64,000 nucleotides of DNA, taken from contig NZ_JAKFZN010000004.1 in assembly GCF_021654165.1 (NCBI RefSeq), forward strand, positions 1 through 64,000. The letters are read 5' to 3'. Below, piece after piece: positions 1 through 8,556 of this stretch (positions within the stretch are counted from its first letter, which is position 1; every line of letters begins with the position of its first letter). The notes under the pieces are model-generated. The model had not been told where the DNA came from and did no database searches. It saw only the letters and a list, made by a program, of their open reading frames with translations. The position numbers were made by a program, and so were the translations under genes. This DNA comes from Nereida sp. MMG025 (lineage in GTDB: Bacteria; Pseudomonadota; Alphaproteobacteria; Rhodobacterales; Rhodobacteraceae).

Positions 1-69
1 GGATGGTAGGATTCGAACCTACGGTACACTGTACCAAAAACAGTTGCCTTACCACTTGGCTACATCCCA
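1..69 (-). tRNA. tRNA-Gln (anticodon UUG), 3' end cut off
   Basis: Read on the minus strand this folds as a tRNA: acceptor TGGGATG, a D arm, an anticodon stem ACTGT/ACAGT closing a seven-base loop TTTTGGT with anticodon TTG, and a T arm with GGTTCGAATCC. The anticodon reads CAA/CAG, so it is glutamine. The window begins inside the 3' acceptor strand, so about three acceptor/discriminator bases and any CCA lie outside. It lies downstream of the phosphomannomutase gene on the same strand, with an 83-base gap. Confidence 0.93.
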
Positions 70-152
70 ACGCTGGCGTGTTATCTACTGCGATGACCCC
101 ATCGGTTCAAGGGGGGAAATGCATAAAAAATGAAGGCCATATTTTGCCAAGT

Positions 153-1655
153 TTATATGGTTTGATCGTAATCCCCGACAGAAGGTTCCGATCTGATGAT
201 TTGATCCAGTTGCGCAAAAATTGCCCGCATTTCCGCCTCGGATTCGGGGCTTTCGCAAACGACGACAAGGTTGGGGGTATTGGATGATGCTCGGATCAAA
301 CCCCAAGCGCCATTATCAAGGATCACGCGCGCGCCGTTTACGGTGACGATTTTCGCAATCTTGCGATTTGCAAAAGAGTGCCCTGCATTGTGCATGTCCA
401 CCAGCTTGGCCACCAGCCGTTCCAAAACCGCGTATTTCTGGGTATCTGGACAATACGGCGACATCGTTGGTGTCGCCCAGGTTTGTGGTAGCGCGCGGCG
501 CAGATCCGACATTTTCATATCGGGATTGCGGTCCATCAATTTACAGATCTCGACGGCCACCCGCATCCCGCAGTCATAGCCGCGCCCAATAGGCTCGGCC
601 AAAAAGTAGTGGCCTGATTTTTCAAATCCTGCCAAAGCGCCGATTTCTTTGACGCGGCGTTTCATATGGCTGTGACCTGTTTTCCAATAATCAACACGCA
701 CCCCGCGTTTGATCAGTTCGGGGTCCGAGGCGAAAAGGCCTGTGGATTTTACATCTGCAACGAAGGTCGCATTGGGATGAAGTTTACTCAGATCGCGGGC
801 CAGGATAACGCCAACCTTGTCTGCAAAAATCTCCTCGCCTTCGTCATCCACAACACCGCATCGGTCGCCGTCGCCGTCAAAACCAAGCGCAAAATCTGCT
901 CCACTTTCCATCACACTGGTTGCCATATCGTGCAGCATTTCCATTGCTTCGGGGTTGGGGTTGTAGTTGGGAAATGAATAATCGAGCCTGTTGTGACGTT
1001 CCACAACCTCCACGCCAAGGCGTTTGAACACCTCCGGCGCAAACGCGCTTGCCGTGCCGTTACCGGTTGCACAAACAACCTTGAGCGGGCGGGTCATTTT
1101 GTAGTCGCCAACAAGATCGTCAATATAGGCCTCACGCACGCCTTCGACAAACTCATAAGAGCCACCCGTGCGCTGTTCGCCATCGCCGTTCAGCACGATG
1201 TCCCGAAGTTCTGCCATCTCGTCTGGCCCATGGGTCAAAGGGCGCTCAAACCCCATTTTGACACCCGTCCAACCATTCGGGTTGTGGCTGGCCGTGACCA
1301 TTGCAACGGCGGGCGCATCCAGATGAAACTGCGCAAAGTAAGCCATCGGCGAAAGCGCGGGGCCGATATCTTTGACCTGAATACCGGCTTGGATAAGTCC
1401 AAGCATCAACGCATTTTTGATTGAAAGCGCGTATTCGCGGTAGTCGTTGCCCACGGCAATCACAGGCGCGATTCCGCGTCGGTGCATTTGGGTGCCGAGG
1501 CCCAATCCCAAAGCCGTCATCCCGGGTAGGTTGATCTGTTCGGGATACTGCCAGCGGGCATCGTATTCACGAAAGCCCGTGGGCGCGATCATCGCATCAC
1601 GCAAAAAGCCCCATGTGTTTTGGGTAACAGTTGCGGCGGGTTTTTGTCGCGTCAT
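153..1655 (-). CDS. manB: phosphomannomutase/phosphoglucomutase
   Basis: 500 aa member of the alpha-D-phosphohexomutase family, which interconverts hexose 1- and 6-phosphates to feed nucleotide-sugar synthesis in the cytoplasm. The phosphoserine loop TASHNPNG is at residues 121-128, with Ser123 the phosphate-carrying residue. The metal loop DGDGDR is at 260-265 and the sugar-binding loop EKSGH at 345-349, so all key motifs are present. It is the last gene of the leftward operon kpsT-kpsE-kdsA-manB and starts 12 bases after kdsA, consistent with a role in capsule or other surface polysaccharide. Motifs do not separate mannose from glucose specificity. The length is normal for bifunctional PMM/PGM enzymes. 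Confidence 0.9.
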   Translation of the reverse strand: MTRQKPAATVTQNTWGFLRDAMIAPTGFREYDARWQYPEQINLPGMTALGLGLGTQMHRRGIAPVIAVGNDYREYALSIKNALMLGLIQAGIQVKDIGPALSPMAYFAQFHLDAPAVAMVTASHNPNGWTGVKMGFERPLTHGPDEMAELRDIVLNGDGEQRTGGSYEFVEGVREAYIDDLVGDYKMTRPLKVVCATGNGTASAFAPEVFKRLGVEVVERHNRLDYSFPNYNPNPEAMEMLHDMATSVMESGADFALGFDGDGDRCGVVDDEGEEIFADKVGVILARDLSKLHPNATFVADVKSTGLFASDPELIKRGVRVDYWKTGHSHMKRRVKEIGALAGFEKSGHYFLAEPIGRGYDCGMRVAVEICKLMDRNPDMKMSDLRRALPQTWATPTMSPYCPDTQKYAVLERLVAKLVDMHNAGHSFANRKIAKIVTVNGARVILDNGAWGLIRASSNTPNLVVVCESPESEAEMRAIFAQLDQIIRSEPSVGDYDQTI

Positions 1656-1667
1656 TGTTTGCGGCCT

Positions 1668-2501
1668 TTACAGCTTGATCGGCTTTGATTTTGCGAGGGC
1701 ATCAAACTGGGCCAATGTTGCAATCAGATCGGGCATGTCTTTTAGGTAAATCATGTTCGGGCCGTCGCATGGTGCGGTATCTGGGTCTTGATGCGTTTCG
1801 GCGAAAACGGCGGCAATCCCAAGCGATACGGCGGCCCGCGCAAGCACTGGTGCCAATTCCCGTTGCCCACCAGAGGCAGATCCCAGTCCGCCAGGCTTGG
1901 CAACCGCGTGGGTGGCATCCATCACAACAGGGTATCCCGTTTTGGCCATTTCCGGCAGACCTGTCATATCAACAACAAGGTTGTTGTAGCCAAAAGATGC
2001 CCCCCGTTCGGTGAGCAACATCTTGTGATTGCCGGTGCTTTCAACCTTTGCGACCACGTTTGCCATGTCCCAAGGGGCCAAAAACTGGCCTTTCTTGATA
2101 TTGATTGCAGCACCCGTGCGTCCCGCGGCCAAAAGCAAGGCTGTCTGACGACACAAAAACGCAGGTATTTGGATCACGTCAACAACCTCTGCCACCGGGG
2201 CGCAATGGTCTTCGGCGTGAACATCAGTAATCACAGGACAGCCGATGGCGTCGCGCACACCTTGCAAAACCGCCAGCCCTTTTTCCATCCCGAGAGGGGG
2301 CGGGGCATTCAGCGATGTGCGGTTGGCTTTGTCGTAGCTGCCTTTGAAAATGTATTGCACGCCTGCTTTGGCACAGGCCTCGGCCAAGGTGCCTGCAATC
2401 ATCTGCGCGTGATCTGCGCTTTCCAATTGGCATGGACCTGCAATCAAGGTCAGAGGCGCGTCATTGCTGATCGCCAGATCACGCACGTTTACGGTTTTCA
2501 T
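1668..2501 (-). CDS. kdsA: 3-deoxy-8-phosphooctulonate synthase
   Basis: 277 aa. The family condenses phosphoenolpyruvate with arabinose 5-phosphate to give Kdo-8-phosphate, the precursor of Kdo for LPS core and for the Kdo linker of group-2-type capsules. Visible family motifs are LIAGPCQLES near the N-terminus, FKGSYDKANRTS, the stretch around ITDVHAEDH, and DATHAVAKPGG towards the C-terminus. I chose the ATG at 2501, which overlaps the kpsE stop codon by one base (TGATG). A TTG one codon upstream is the only in-frame alternative nearby. Placement directly after capsule-export genes suggests a supply role in that pathway, although it may also be the only copy serving lipid A-core. Confidence 0.95.
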   Translation of the reverse strand: MKTVNVRDLAISNDAPLTLIAGPCQLESADHAQMIAGTLAEACAKAGVQYIFKGSYDKANRTSLNAPPPLGMEKGLAVLQGVRDAIGCPVITDVHAEDHCAPVAEVVDVIQIPAFLCRQTALLLAAGRTGAAINIKKGQFLAPWDMANVVAKVESTGNHKMLLTERGASFGYNNLVVDMTGLPEMAKTGYPVVMDATHAVAKPGGLGSASGGQRELAPVLARAAVSLGIAAVFAETHQDPDTAPCDGPNMIYLKDMPDLIATLAQFDALAKSKPIKL

Positions 2502-4273
2502 CAACTTGATACCTGTTCGCGTAGGATTGAGGCCGTCAGGGATACAAGCAAATAGATGCCTGCGAAGATCAAAAAGGCCAACATGGTGTTTTCGAATTTA
2601 CGTGGATAGGTCGCCTCATCTGGCGGGACAGGGGCAACCGACAGCGACAGATAGCGCACTTGGCGTTCCGCCTCGACGCGGGCCGCTTCCATTGCTTGCA
2701 GTGATTGTTGCAGCAACACGGTACGGGTCTGGTAGTCCTCTTCCGCGGCGCGCAGTTCCGCGTTTTTGCGTGCTTGGTTGTTGGCGTCGCTGCCTGACGA
2801 CGTCATCTGCGTTTGCACTTCGACGATCTTTTCTTCCAGCCTGCGGATTTCAGCACGCGTGCCATCGACACGCGCTTGGTTCGGACGGCGGTTGTCCAGA
2901 AGGCTGGCAAGCTGAAGCTCTTTTTCTAAAAGCAAGGTCTGCAAAGATGACATCTCTTGTTGCAACAGCGCATTCGCGGCTGCGGGATCAAGCACGCCAA
3001 GCTCTTCTTGCAGCTGTGTCACGCGGGTCAGTGCCTCAACGCGTTTAAGTTCAGCTTCTTCAAAGCTTCCCCGCGCGCCGCGCATGGCATCTTCACGCAC
3101 GCGAAGGCTGATGTTGTCGACGCGTTCTTCGGCGTAGCCAACAAGGGCGCGCGCAAACTCCGCACTGGTCTGCGGGTCGGCGGCAATGACTTCCATCCGC
3201 ACGATCCCTTCGGTGGGATCATAGCCAATTTTTACTTTTTGTTGGTAAAGTTTGTAGGCTTCTTCATCGGTGCTGTTTTCATCCAGCCGCTTGAGCGTAT
3301 CAATATCGTCACCCGAAAAATGAGACTTGAAGCCCACATCTTCTTCCAGCCGCAACATCGCTTCGCGCGATTGCAGATACCCTTGCACCGCAATGCTGTC
3401 TTGCGCCGTTGCCATGGGCGAGCCACCAAAAAGGCCAGAGGCTGCGCCGGCAGCCTGACTTTCGGCCTGCTGGATCAAAAACTCTGACTTGGTCGCATAC
3501 ATAGGGGTGGCGATCACAAAGAAATACCAAGCCGCAATGAATGTCGGCAGGAACACAAATGCGGTCAGGCGCGTGGCCAGCAAGAACAGCTTTTTGCGGC
3601 GGCGGTTGGCAATGTCCTTCTGAATGCGGCGGATTTCCTTGGCGCGTTCCTCTGCAGGGGCCAGTTCGGTCGAGGGCAGCTGCGCTTTGCCCACGGGAAT
3701 GGTCTGCGGCAACTGGACTTTTGCCTGATCCGCATTGGGCGCGTTTGCCACTGCAGTGCCCGTGGCGGCCTGTTGGTCGGGTTGCTGGACAACCAGATCC
3801 ATCATGTTGGAGCGTTGGAACGGGTCAATGCCCTTTTCTCGCAACAGGCGAACAGCGTCGAAATCCGATGTCGGCGCCAAACCGTTTTTCTGTGCAACGC
3901 GCCGCGCCATGCGCAGCTGACGGCCGGTCAGGCCCTCTTTGCGGATTTCGTCGATACTGGTTGCCGTATTACCTTCGCGCGCCGATTGCACATTGCCGCT
4001 TGGTGCAGGTTTTGCAGCGTGTTGGGGTGCGGGCGTGTGCCCTGCTTGTTCCATGATCAGGCGGCGTGCGGCTTCCTCTGGGTCGGGGATCATATCGGCC
4101 GCATTGGGCGCAGGTTTGCGCGGTGCGGGTTTTGGCACGGCCTTTGGCGCAGGCCTTGGGGCCTGTTGCGCTGCAGCTTGCGGCTGTTGCGGGGCGGTAG
4201 AGGATCCAGACGCCTCGGGTGTCAGGCCCGGGCGCCGTATCCTAAACTTCTTGGCCTTGGGTTTGGTAGTCAT
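2501..4273 (-). CDS. kpsE: capsule polysaccharide export inner-membrane protein, KpsE/PCP type
   Basis: 590 aa. Residues 1-225 are a proline/alanine-rich, probably cytoplasmic extension. A first membrane segment lies at about 229-254, followed by a long periplasmic region rich in coiled coil (around 430-550), and a second membrane segment close to the C-terminus at about 565-585. This is the topology of polysaccharide co-polymerase type 3 proteins (KpsE/BexC/CtrB), which link the ABC exporter to the outer-membrane channel. The N-terminal extension makes it much longer than classical KpsE. The start is the ATG at 4273, inside the 3' end of kpsT (32-base overlap). A longer in-frame reading is possible but would run far into kpsT. 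Confidence 0.85.
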   Translation of the reverse strand: MTTKPKAKKFRIRRPGLTPEASGSSTAPQQPQAAAQQAPRPAPKAVPKPAPRKPAPNAADMIPDPEEAARRLIMEQAGHTPAPQHAAKPAPSGNVQSAREGNTATSIDEIRKEGLTGRQLRMARRVAQKNGLAPTSDFDAVRLLREKGIDPFQRSNMMDLVVQQPDQQAATGTAVANAPNADQAKVQLPQTIPVGKAQLPSTELAPAEERAKEIRRIQKDIANRRRKKLFLLATRLTAFVFLPTFIAAWYFFVIATPMYATKSEFLIQQAESQAAGAASGLFGGSPMATAQDSIAVQGYLQSREAMLRLEEDVGFKSHFSGDDIDTLKRLDENSTDEEAYKLYQQKVKIGYDPTEGIVRMEVIAADPQTSAEFARALVGYAEERVDNISLRVREDAMRGARGSFEEAELKRVEALTRVTQLQEELGVLDPAAANALLQQEMSSLQTLLLEKELQLASLLDNRRPNQARVDGTRAEIRRLEEKIVEVQTQMTSSGSDANNQARKNAELRAAEEDYQTRTVLLQQSLQAMEAARVEAERQVRYLSLSVAPVPPDEATYPRKFENTMLAFLIFAGIYLLVSLTASILREQVSS

Positions 4274-4910
4274 AGAGCTGTTTCGCTTCTTCCAAGGTTT
4301 CAAACATGTGCAGATGGCCATCCACAAGAACGGCTGCCTGCTTTGCAAATTTTTCAAGCGTTTCGGCTTGGTGTGAGACGATGATAACAGTTGTCGTCTT
4401 GAACCGCTCTCGAAGAATTTCCCCCGCTTTGCGGTTAAATTCAACGTCCGTCGTAGAGGGCATGCCTTCGTCGATCAGATACATATCGAAATCGAGCGCC
4501 AGCATCAGCGCAAATGTGAAACGCGCCTTCATGCCTTGGCTATAGGTGCCAACGGGCATGTCGAAATATTCTTCGATCCCGCACAGCCAACGGCAAAACG
4601 CCTCAACGTAATCCGGGTCCAGCCCGTAAAGTCGCGCGATATAGCGACTGTTTTCCATCGCAGAGTGTTTGCTGGTGACGCCGCCCATAAACCCGAGCGG
4701 AAACGAGATACGGCAAGACCGGCGAATTTCGCCCTCGTCAGGTTTTTCAAGCCCCGCCATCATGTTGATTAGCGTTGTCTTGCCGGTGCCATTTGGGGCC
4801 AGAATGCCAAGCGATTTGCCAAGCTCAACACGAAAGCTGACCCGATCAAGGATCACCTTACGTTGTGTGCCCGTCCAAAACGACTTGCTGACATTCTCGA
4901 ATTCGAGCAT
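4242..4910 (-). CDS. kpsT: polysaccharide ABC transporter ATP-binding protein, KpsT type
   Basis: 222 aa single ABC ATPase domain, the right size for KpsT, which powers capsule export across the inner membrane. Walker A reads APNGTGKT (residues 38-45); its first position is Ala rather than the usual Gly. The signature segment is TYSQGMKARF, Walker B ends in YLIDEGM, and the H-loop is IIVSHQAE. The start at 4910 is chosen because a GCGGAG ribosome-binding site precedes it and the domain begins there. An upstream ATG at 5003 would add a charged, non-conserved 31-residue leader. It is the first gene of the operon. The permease partner KpsM is not in the window. Confidence 0.85.
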   Translation of the reverse strand: MLEFENVSKSFWTGTQRKVILDRVSFRVELGKSLGILAPNGTGKTTLINMMAGLEKPDEGEIRRSCRISFPLGFMGGVTSKHSAMENSRYIARLYGLDPDYVEAFCRWLCGIEEYFDMPVGTYSQGMKARFTFALMLALDFDMYLIDEGMPSTTDVEFNRKAGEILRERFKTTTVIIVSHQAETLEKFAKQAAVLVDGHLHMFETLEEAKQLYDYQTQGQEV

Positions 4911-5232
4911 GTGCTCCGCTCTCTGCCCCGGTTGGGGCGGTTTCTGCTCTGCCTTCTTTATCGAAGGATTATTAACACCGTCCTTATTTGGACACTTGGA
5001 CATTATTATGTCTGAATCCAACAACAGTTGCAAAGCCGCAATGCACGCGATTGCCTCTACCTTAGGCGCGAAACTGCCAAAATCGCGGGTTTTTGAATGT
5101 GACGTGTTCCACAATGCCCCGAAATTGTTTCCAAAATGAAAACGGTGCGCACGGTGCATTATCTGCAAATTCATGAATTGGGTGTTTTCTTGTGCCTGTT
5201 CATCCCCTCGAATTGGCTTAGGTACATTGCAC
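4911..5232. promoter_or_regulatory. divergent intergenic region kpsT / uracil-DNA glycosylase
   Basis: A 322-base gap between divergent genes that must hold both promoters. I see a 12-base perfect palindrome AATTCATGAATT at 5168-5179, 54 bases before the glycosylase start, and a GGACA direct repeat near 4989-5003. No convincing coding region and no clear -35/-10 pair could be assigned by eye. Confidence 0.4.
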
Positions 5233-5826
5233 ATGGAAAACCTGATCTGTGATCTTTCGCGCTGTTCACTCTGCGCTGACCGCTTCGCACAAACCGCGAC
5301 ACGCCACAGGCCCAACCCAGTGGTTTGGTTTCAAAAAGGCGCCCGCATTTTGATTGCCAGCCAAGCGCCCGGATTGCGCGTGCACGAAGCCAACACGCCG
5401 TTCTGGGACAGATCGGGTGATCGTCTACGCCAGTGGATGGGCGTGGATGATCAGACGTTTTATGACCGTTCGCGCATTGCGATTGTGCCCATGGCGTTTT
5501 GTTTCCCTGGCTACAATGCAGCAGGTTCAGACCTGCCGCCGCCCCGTATTTGCGCGGATACGTGGCGCGCCCCTGTTTTAAGCGCGCTTGATGGGATCGA
5601 ACTGACACTGCTGATCGGGGGCTATGCGCAGCGATGGCATCTTGGCGGCAAAATGAATGTAACGCAGACCGTCAAAGCGTGGCGCGACCATGCACCGCGT
5701 GTCTTTCCCTTGCCGCACCCGTCGTGGCGCAATACCGCTTGGCTCAGCAAAAACCCTTGGTTTGAAGCCGAGCTGTTGCCTGCCTTGCAAGATCAAATTC
5801 AAAAGGTGCTACGACATGAGCATTGA
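5233..5826 (+). CDS. uracil-DNA glycosylase superfamily protein, probable Fe-S type
   Basis: 197 aa. The family removes uracil or other deaminated bases from DNA. The N-terminal active-site segment is ASQAPG (42-47) and the C-terminal DNA-contact motif is HPSWRN (162-167). Four cysteines are placed like a 4Fe-4S cluster: C11-x2-C14, then C90 and C107 separated by 16 residues, the pattern of family 4/5-type UDGs. The acidic residue usual after the first motif is not in the classical position, so substrate range is uncertain. The start is the ATG at 5233, where similarity begins. It overlaps the next gene by 11 bases, so the two are probably co-transcribed. Confidence 0.75.
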   Translation: MENLICDLSRCSLCADRFAQTATRHRPNPVVWFQKGARILIASQAPGLRVHEANTPFWDRSGDRLRQWMGVDDQTFYDRSRIAIVPMAFCFPGYNAAGSDLPPPRICADTWRAPVLSALDGIELTLLIGGYAQRWHLGGKMNVTQTVKAWRDHAPRVFPLPHPSWRNTAWLSKNPWFEAELLPALQDQIQKVLRHEH

Positions 5827-6595
5827 GCAAACACAACTGGATGCAGCGCATGCGGATATGGACGCGTCAGATGCCGCACGCTTGCGCTTTTACGAGTGTC
5901 TGGCGGCATCAGAGTTATTTCTTCTGCTGTCAAAAGAAGCAGATGGCGAGGATATCTCGCCCGATGTGTTTGAGGTGGAGGGCAATCAGTTTGTTCTGGT
6001 GTTTGACCGAATTGAACGGCTGACGGCTTTTGCTGAAAAATCAGTGCCTTACGTTGCCGTATCGGGCCGTGTCTTGGCGCAAATGCTGGCAGGACAGGGG
6101 ATTGGCTTGGGGGTGAACCTGTCTGTCGCGCCTTCCGAAGTCCTGATCCCGTCGGACGCTGTCGACTGGTTGCATCAGACCTTGGGCAATCGACCAACCG
6201 AAATGACAGCAACGCCTAAGGAAATTCGACCACCCACAGGTTTGCCCGAACATCTTGTATCCGCGCTTGACGCCAAGCTTGCAACCGCATCGGGTCTGGC
6301 CAATCACGCCTTGTTGGTCAGCGTTGTGTATGACGACAACAGCCGCGGAAGCCTTTTGGCGTTCATAGATGCAGCGGCCGGAGCCGAGGGCGCTTTGGCC
6401 CAAGCGGTGGGCGAGGTTCTGACGTTTTCAGGCCTGGATGCGGGCGTTTTGGATGTGGGATTTTTGCGCTCAGCTGATCCGATTGTCGGGACGTTGCAGG
6501 ACAAGGGATTGCGGTTCGATTTGCCACAACTGGTCATGCCCGATCCGCCCAAAGCACCCGGAATGGACCCAGATAAGCCGCCTAGATTGATCTGA
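5816..6595 (+). CDS. SseB family protein
   Basis: 259 aa with the SseB-type N-terminal domain: alternating short helices and strands, including FVLVFDRIERLTAFAE, then the YVAVSGRVLAQML region at about residues 80-95. A second, less conserved half includes LLVSVVYDD, resembling the SseB C-terminal domain. The molecular role of these cytoplasmic proteins is not well defined. The start ATG at 5816 lies inside the last codons of the preceding glycosylase gene, implying translational coupling. The 3' end overlaps the convergent YafY-type regulator by 14 bases. Confidence 0.7.
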   Translation: MSIEQTQLDAAHADMDASDAARLRFYECLAASELFLLLSKEADGEDISPDVFEVEGNQFVLVFDRIERLTAFAEKSVPYVAVSGRVLAQMLAGQGIGLGVNLSVAPSEVLIPSDAVDWLHQTLGNRPTEMTATPKEIRPPTGLPEHLVSALDAKLATASGLANHALLVSVVYDDNSRGSLLAFIDAAAGAEGALAQAVGEVLTFSGLDAGVLDVGFLRSADPIVGTLQDKGLRFDLPQLVMPDPPKAPGMDPDKPPRLI

Positions 6596-7313
6596 CAGGT
6601 GCTTGGCTGCTGCGTTCAAAATACCCATCATCTCTGCCATAAAAGTCCGACAGTGTTTGCCCTGCGATAGGCGTATAGGCCCCAAGATTTTCAAACGACC
6701 GTATCCGATCGCAGCGAAATGTCCGAAAGTCCTGTCGCAGTTCACACCAAGTGACCAGCGTCCAGACATTGCCCCAAAACCAAAGGCCAAGGGGGCGAAC
6801 GATACGCTGTGTTATGACCCCGTGTTGATCACGGTAGTCCAGTTGCAACCTTTGGGTTTGTTGGGTGGCGGCACCCAGATCGTCCAGTTTAACGGCAAGT
6901 TGGTTTTGCGCGGGCCCTGCGGCAATCGAATGGATGACTGTGGCATCCGCCTGCGCGCGGGCGTCATCTGGCAGGACCGTGTTGATCTTGTCGAGCGCGT
7001 CTTGCGCGGCCCGTGCCATATCTGCACCGCCAAACGCCTGAAGGATGCGGGCCCCTGCGACCAGAGCTGTGATCTCTGAGGTCGTGAACATCAACGGCGG
7101 CAGGTCATAACCGTCGCGCATCATGTAGCCAAGCCCTGCTTCCCCATCAATCGGAACGCCTGACCCGACCAGATCAGCGATGTCACGGTATATGGTGCGC
7201 GGGCTGACTTCGAGCGTATCTGCAAGGTCTTGTGCCGTGGTAAGCCGACCGCCGCTTTGGGCATTTGTCCGAAGGTGTTGGACAATCTGGAAGAGGCGAT
7301 CGGCGCGGCGCAT
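6582..7313 (-). CDS. YafY-type HTH/WYL-domain transcriptional regulator
   Basis: 243 aa. Residues 1-60 form a DeoR-like winged helix-turn-helix (LTTAQDLADTLEVSPRTIYRDI). The centre contains a spacer with ITALVAGARILQAFGG, and residues about 140-225 form a WYL-type sensor domain (RPLGLWFWGNVWTLVTWCELR). In this subfamily the WYL triplet itself is commonly degenerate, as here (LWF). It is downstream of a VOC protein gene with a 9-base gap, a common pairing, so it probably regulates that small operon. A candidate operator is the inverted repeat at 7747-7764. Confidence 0.82.
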   Translation of the reverse strand: MRRADRLFQIVQHLRTNAQSGGRLTTAQDLADTLEVSPRTIYRDIADLVGSGVPIDGEAGLGYMMRDGYDLPPLMFTTSEITALVAGARILQAFGGADMARAAQDALDKINTVLPDDARAQADATVIHSIAAGPAQNQLAVKLDDLGAATQQTQRLQLDYRDQHGVITQRIVRPLGLWFWGNVWTLVTWCELRQDFRTFRCDRIRSFENLGAYTPIAGQTLSDFYGRDDGYFERSSQAPVRSI

Positions 7314-7322
7314 GTCAGCAGA

Positions 7323-7697
7323 TTAGGCTGGCGCTTGGAACAGGGCAATCGAATTGCCATCAAGGTCAAGCGCTTTGATAAACCGTCCCTCTGGAATGTC
7401 GACGATCGGCATGGGAATAACGGTGCCGCCTGCCTGTGTGACACGTTCCATCGCGGCTTCCACGCTGTCTGCGACGCGGAAATGCAGTGTCGCACCACCC
7501 GAATTCGGCGCATCGCTTTGATAAAGATTTGTTGAGGCAGCGCCGTCACTTACTGGAAAAATCGCCACTTCCTGTGGTCCCATCATGGTGATTTCCAGAC
7601 CATAGTCGAACACCGCGTTGTAAAAGGCGACAGCGTTTTCAAGGTTCGAGACGGGCAGTTCGCTCCACATCAGCATTTGTTGGTTTGATTGTGTCAT
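7323..7697 (-). CDS. VOC family (glyoxalase/bleomycin-resistance fold) protein
   Basis: 124 aa, one vicinal-oxygen-chelate module pair: WSELPVSNLENAVAFYNAVF at the start and the closing strand GRFIKALDLDGNSIALFQ. The substrate is unknown. This short form resembles YciE/PhnB-like VOC proteins encoded beside YafY regulators. The start at 7697 is preceded by an AAGGACC ribosome-binding site, and an upstream in-frame ATG-like extension of 14 residues is not conserved in character. It is the first gene of a two-gene operon with the WYL regulator. Confidence 0.82.
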   Translation of the reverse strand: MTQSNQQMLMWSELPVSNLENAVAFYNAVFDYGLEITMMGPQEVAIFPVSDGAASTNLYQSDAPNSGGATLHFRVADSVEAAMERVTQAGGTVIPMPIVDIPEGRFIKALDLDGNSIALFQAPA

Positions 7698-7746
7698 TGT
7701 CAGGGTCCTTATTCTGAGTTGATAAGAACGCTCTAACACCCCCCTG

Positions 7747-7764
7747 CTGACAGCGTTGTGTCAG
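7747..7764. promoter_or_regulatory. inverted repeat upstream of the VOC-yafY operon, candidate operator
   Basis: Perfect six-base arms CTGACA and TGTCAG separated by GCGTTG, centred about 58 bases upstream of the VOC start codon, in the only intergenic space available for its promoter. The position fits a site for the WYL regulator encoded in the operon. It could instead be a weak hairpin after hyi, but there is no T run. Confidence 0.4.
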
Positions 7765-7785
7765 TAGTGTGTCGGGAGGCTGAAT

Positions 7786-8556
7786 TTATTTTGCCGGTTT
7801 GATCCAATCGAGCCCATCTTGCGTGCGCCCTTTGGCTGTATATTCACCGCTGACCCATCCCCGATAGCCCACCGCATCCAGCATTTCGAAAAACGCAGGG
7901 TAGTCGATATCACATCCGTCTTTGGGGCCGGATGGTTCGTGACGGCCCGGAAACCCCGCAACCTGGATATGTTCGGCCCGCGCGCCATGTGCTTCCCAAG
8001 TGGCGGTCAAATCGCCGGTAATGCGGTGCGCGTGATAGGCATCAAATTGCAGGTTAACGTTTGGTGCATCCACCGCGTCCAAAACGTCTGCCGCCAGATC
8101 AAAATCGTTCAGAAAGTAGTCGGGCATGTCATAAGGGTTGATCGGCTCAATCGTGAGGGACTGGTTGGGCGCAAGGGCGGCGGCCCATTTTAAATTATCG
8201 ATGAAGGTTGTTTTTGCGGCAGTGCCAGAGGCGACACCAGACATGATGTGGATATGCTGCGCACCCAAAGCCTGCGCAAATCGCAGGCACCGTTTGAAAT
8301 CGTAGCGAAACCGCTCTGCCGCTTCGGGAACAGCCGCGAACCCACGTGCGCCGCCCGTGTAGTTGGGCGGCGGCGTGTTGATCAGCACCAGCTCAAGATC
8401 ATTGGCGACAAGGAGTTTCTTGATTTCCGGCGCGGCGTGATCGTAGGGAAACAAAACCTCAACGGCGTTGAAGCCTGCCGCACTTGCCGATGCGAACCGT
8501 TCCAAAAACGGTTCATCGGCAAACATCATCGAAAGGTTGGCAGCAAATTTTGGCAT
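7786..8556 (-). CDS. hyi: hydroxypyruvate isomerase family protein
   Basis: 256 aa TIM-barrel of the xylose-isomerase-like family. It would interconvert hydroxypyruvate and tartronate semialdehyde in glyoxylate metabolism. Family features are MPKFAANLSMMF at the start, the INTPPPNYTGGARGFAA loop, the metal/substrate glutamate in TIEPINPYDMPDYFL (about residue 140), the QFDAYHAHRITGD histidine/aspartate segment and the final Glu in WVSGEYTA. The start codon overlaps the DUF1285 stop by one base, so the two are co-transcribed. The related OtnI enzymes act on 2-oxo-tetronate, so the exact substrate is not settled. Confidence 0.85.
   Translation of the reverse strand: MPKFAANLSMMFADEPFLERFASASAAGFNAVEVLFPYDHAAPEIKKLLVANDLELVLINTPPPNYTGGARGFAAVPEAAERFRYDFKRCLRFAQALGAQHIHIMSGVASGTAAKTTFIDNLKWAAALAPNQSLTIEPINPYDMPDYFLNDFDLAADVLDAVDAPNVNLQFDAYHAHRITGDLTATWEAHGARAEHIQVAGFPGRHEPSGPKDGCDIDYPAFFEMLDAVGYRGWVSGEYTAKGRTQDGLDWIKPAK

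Noticed and set aside
4910-5315. N-terminal extension of KpsT by about 135 residues
   Set aside because: The added sequence is not protein-like, would fill the divergent promoter region, and a good ribosome-binding site lies before the ATG at 4910.
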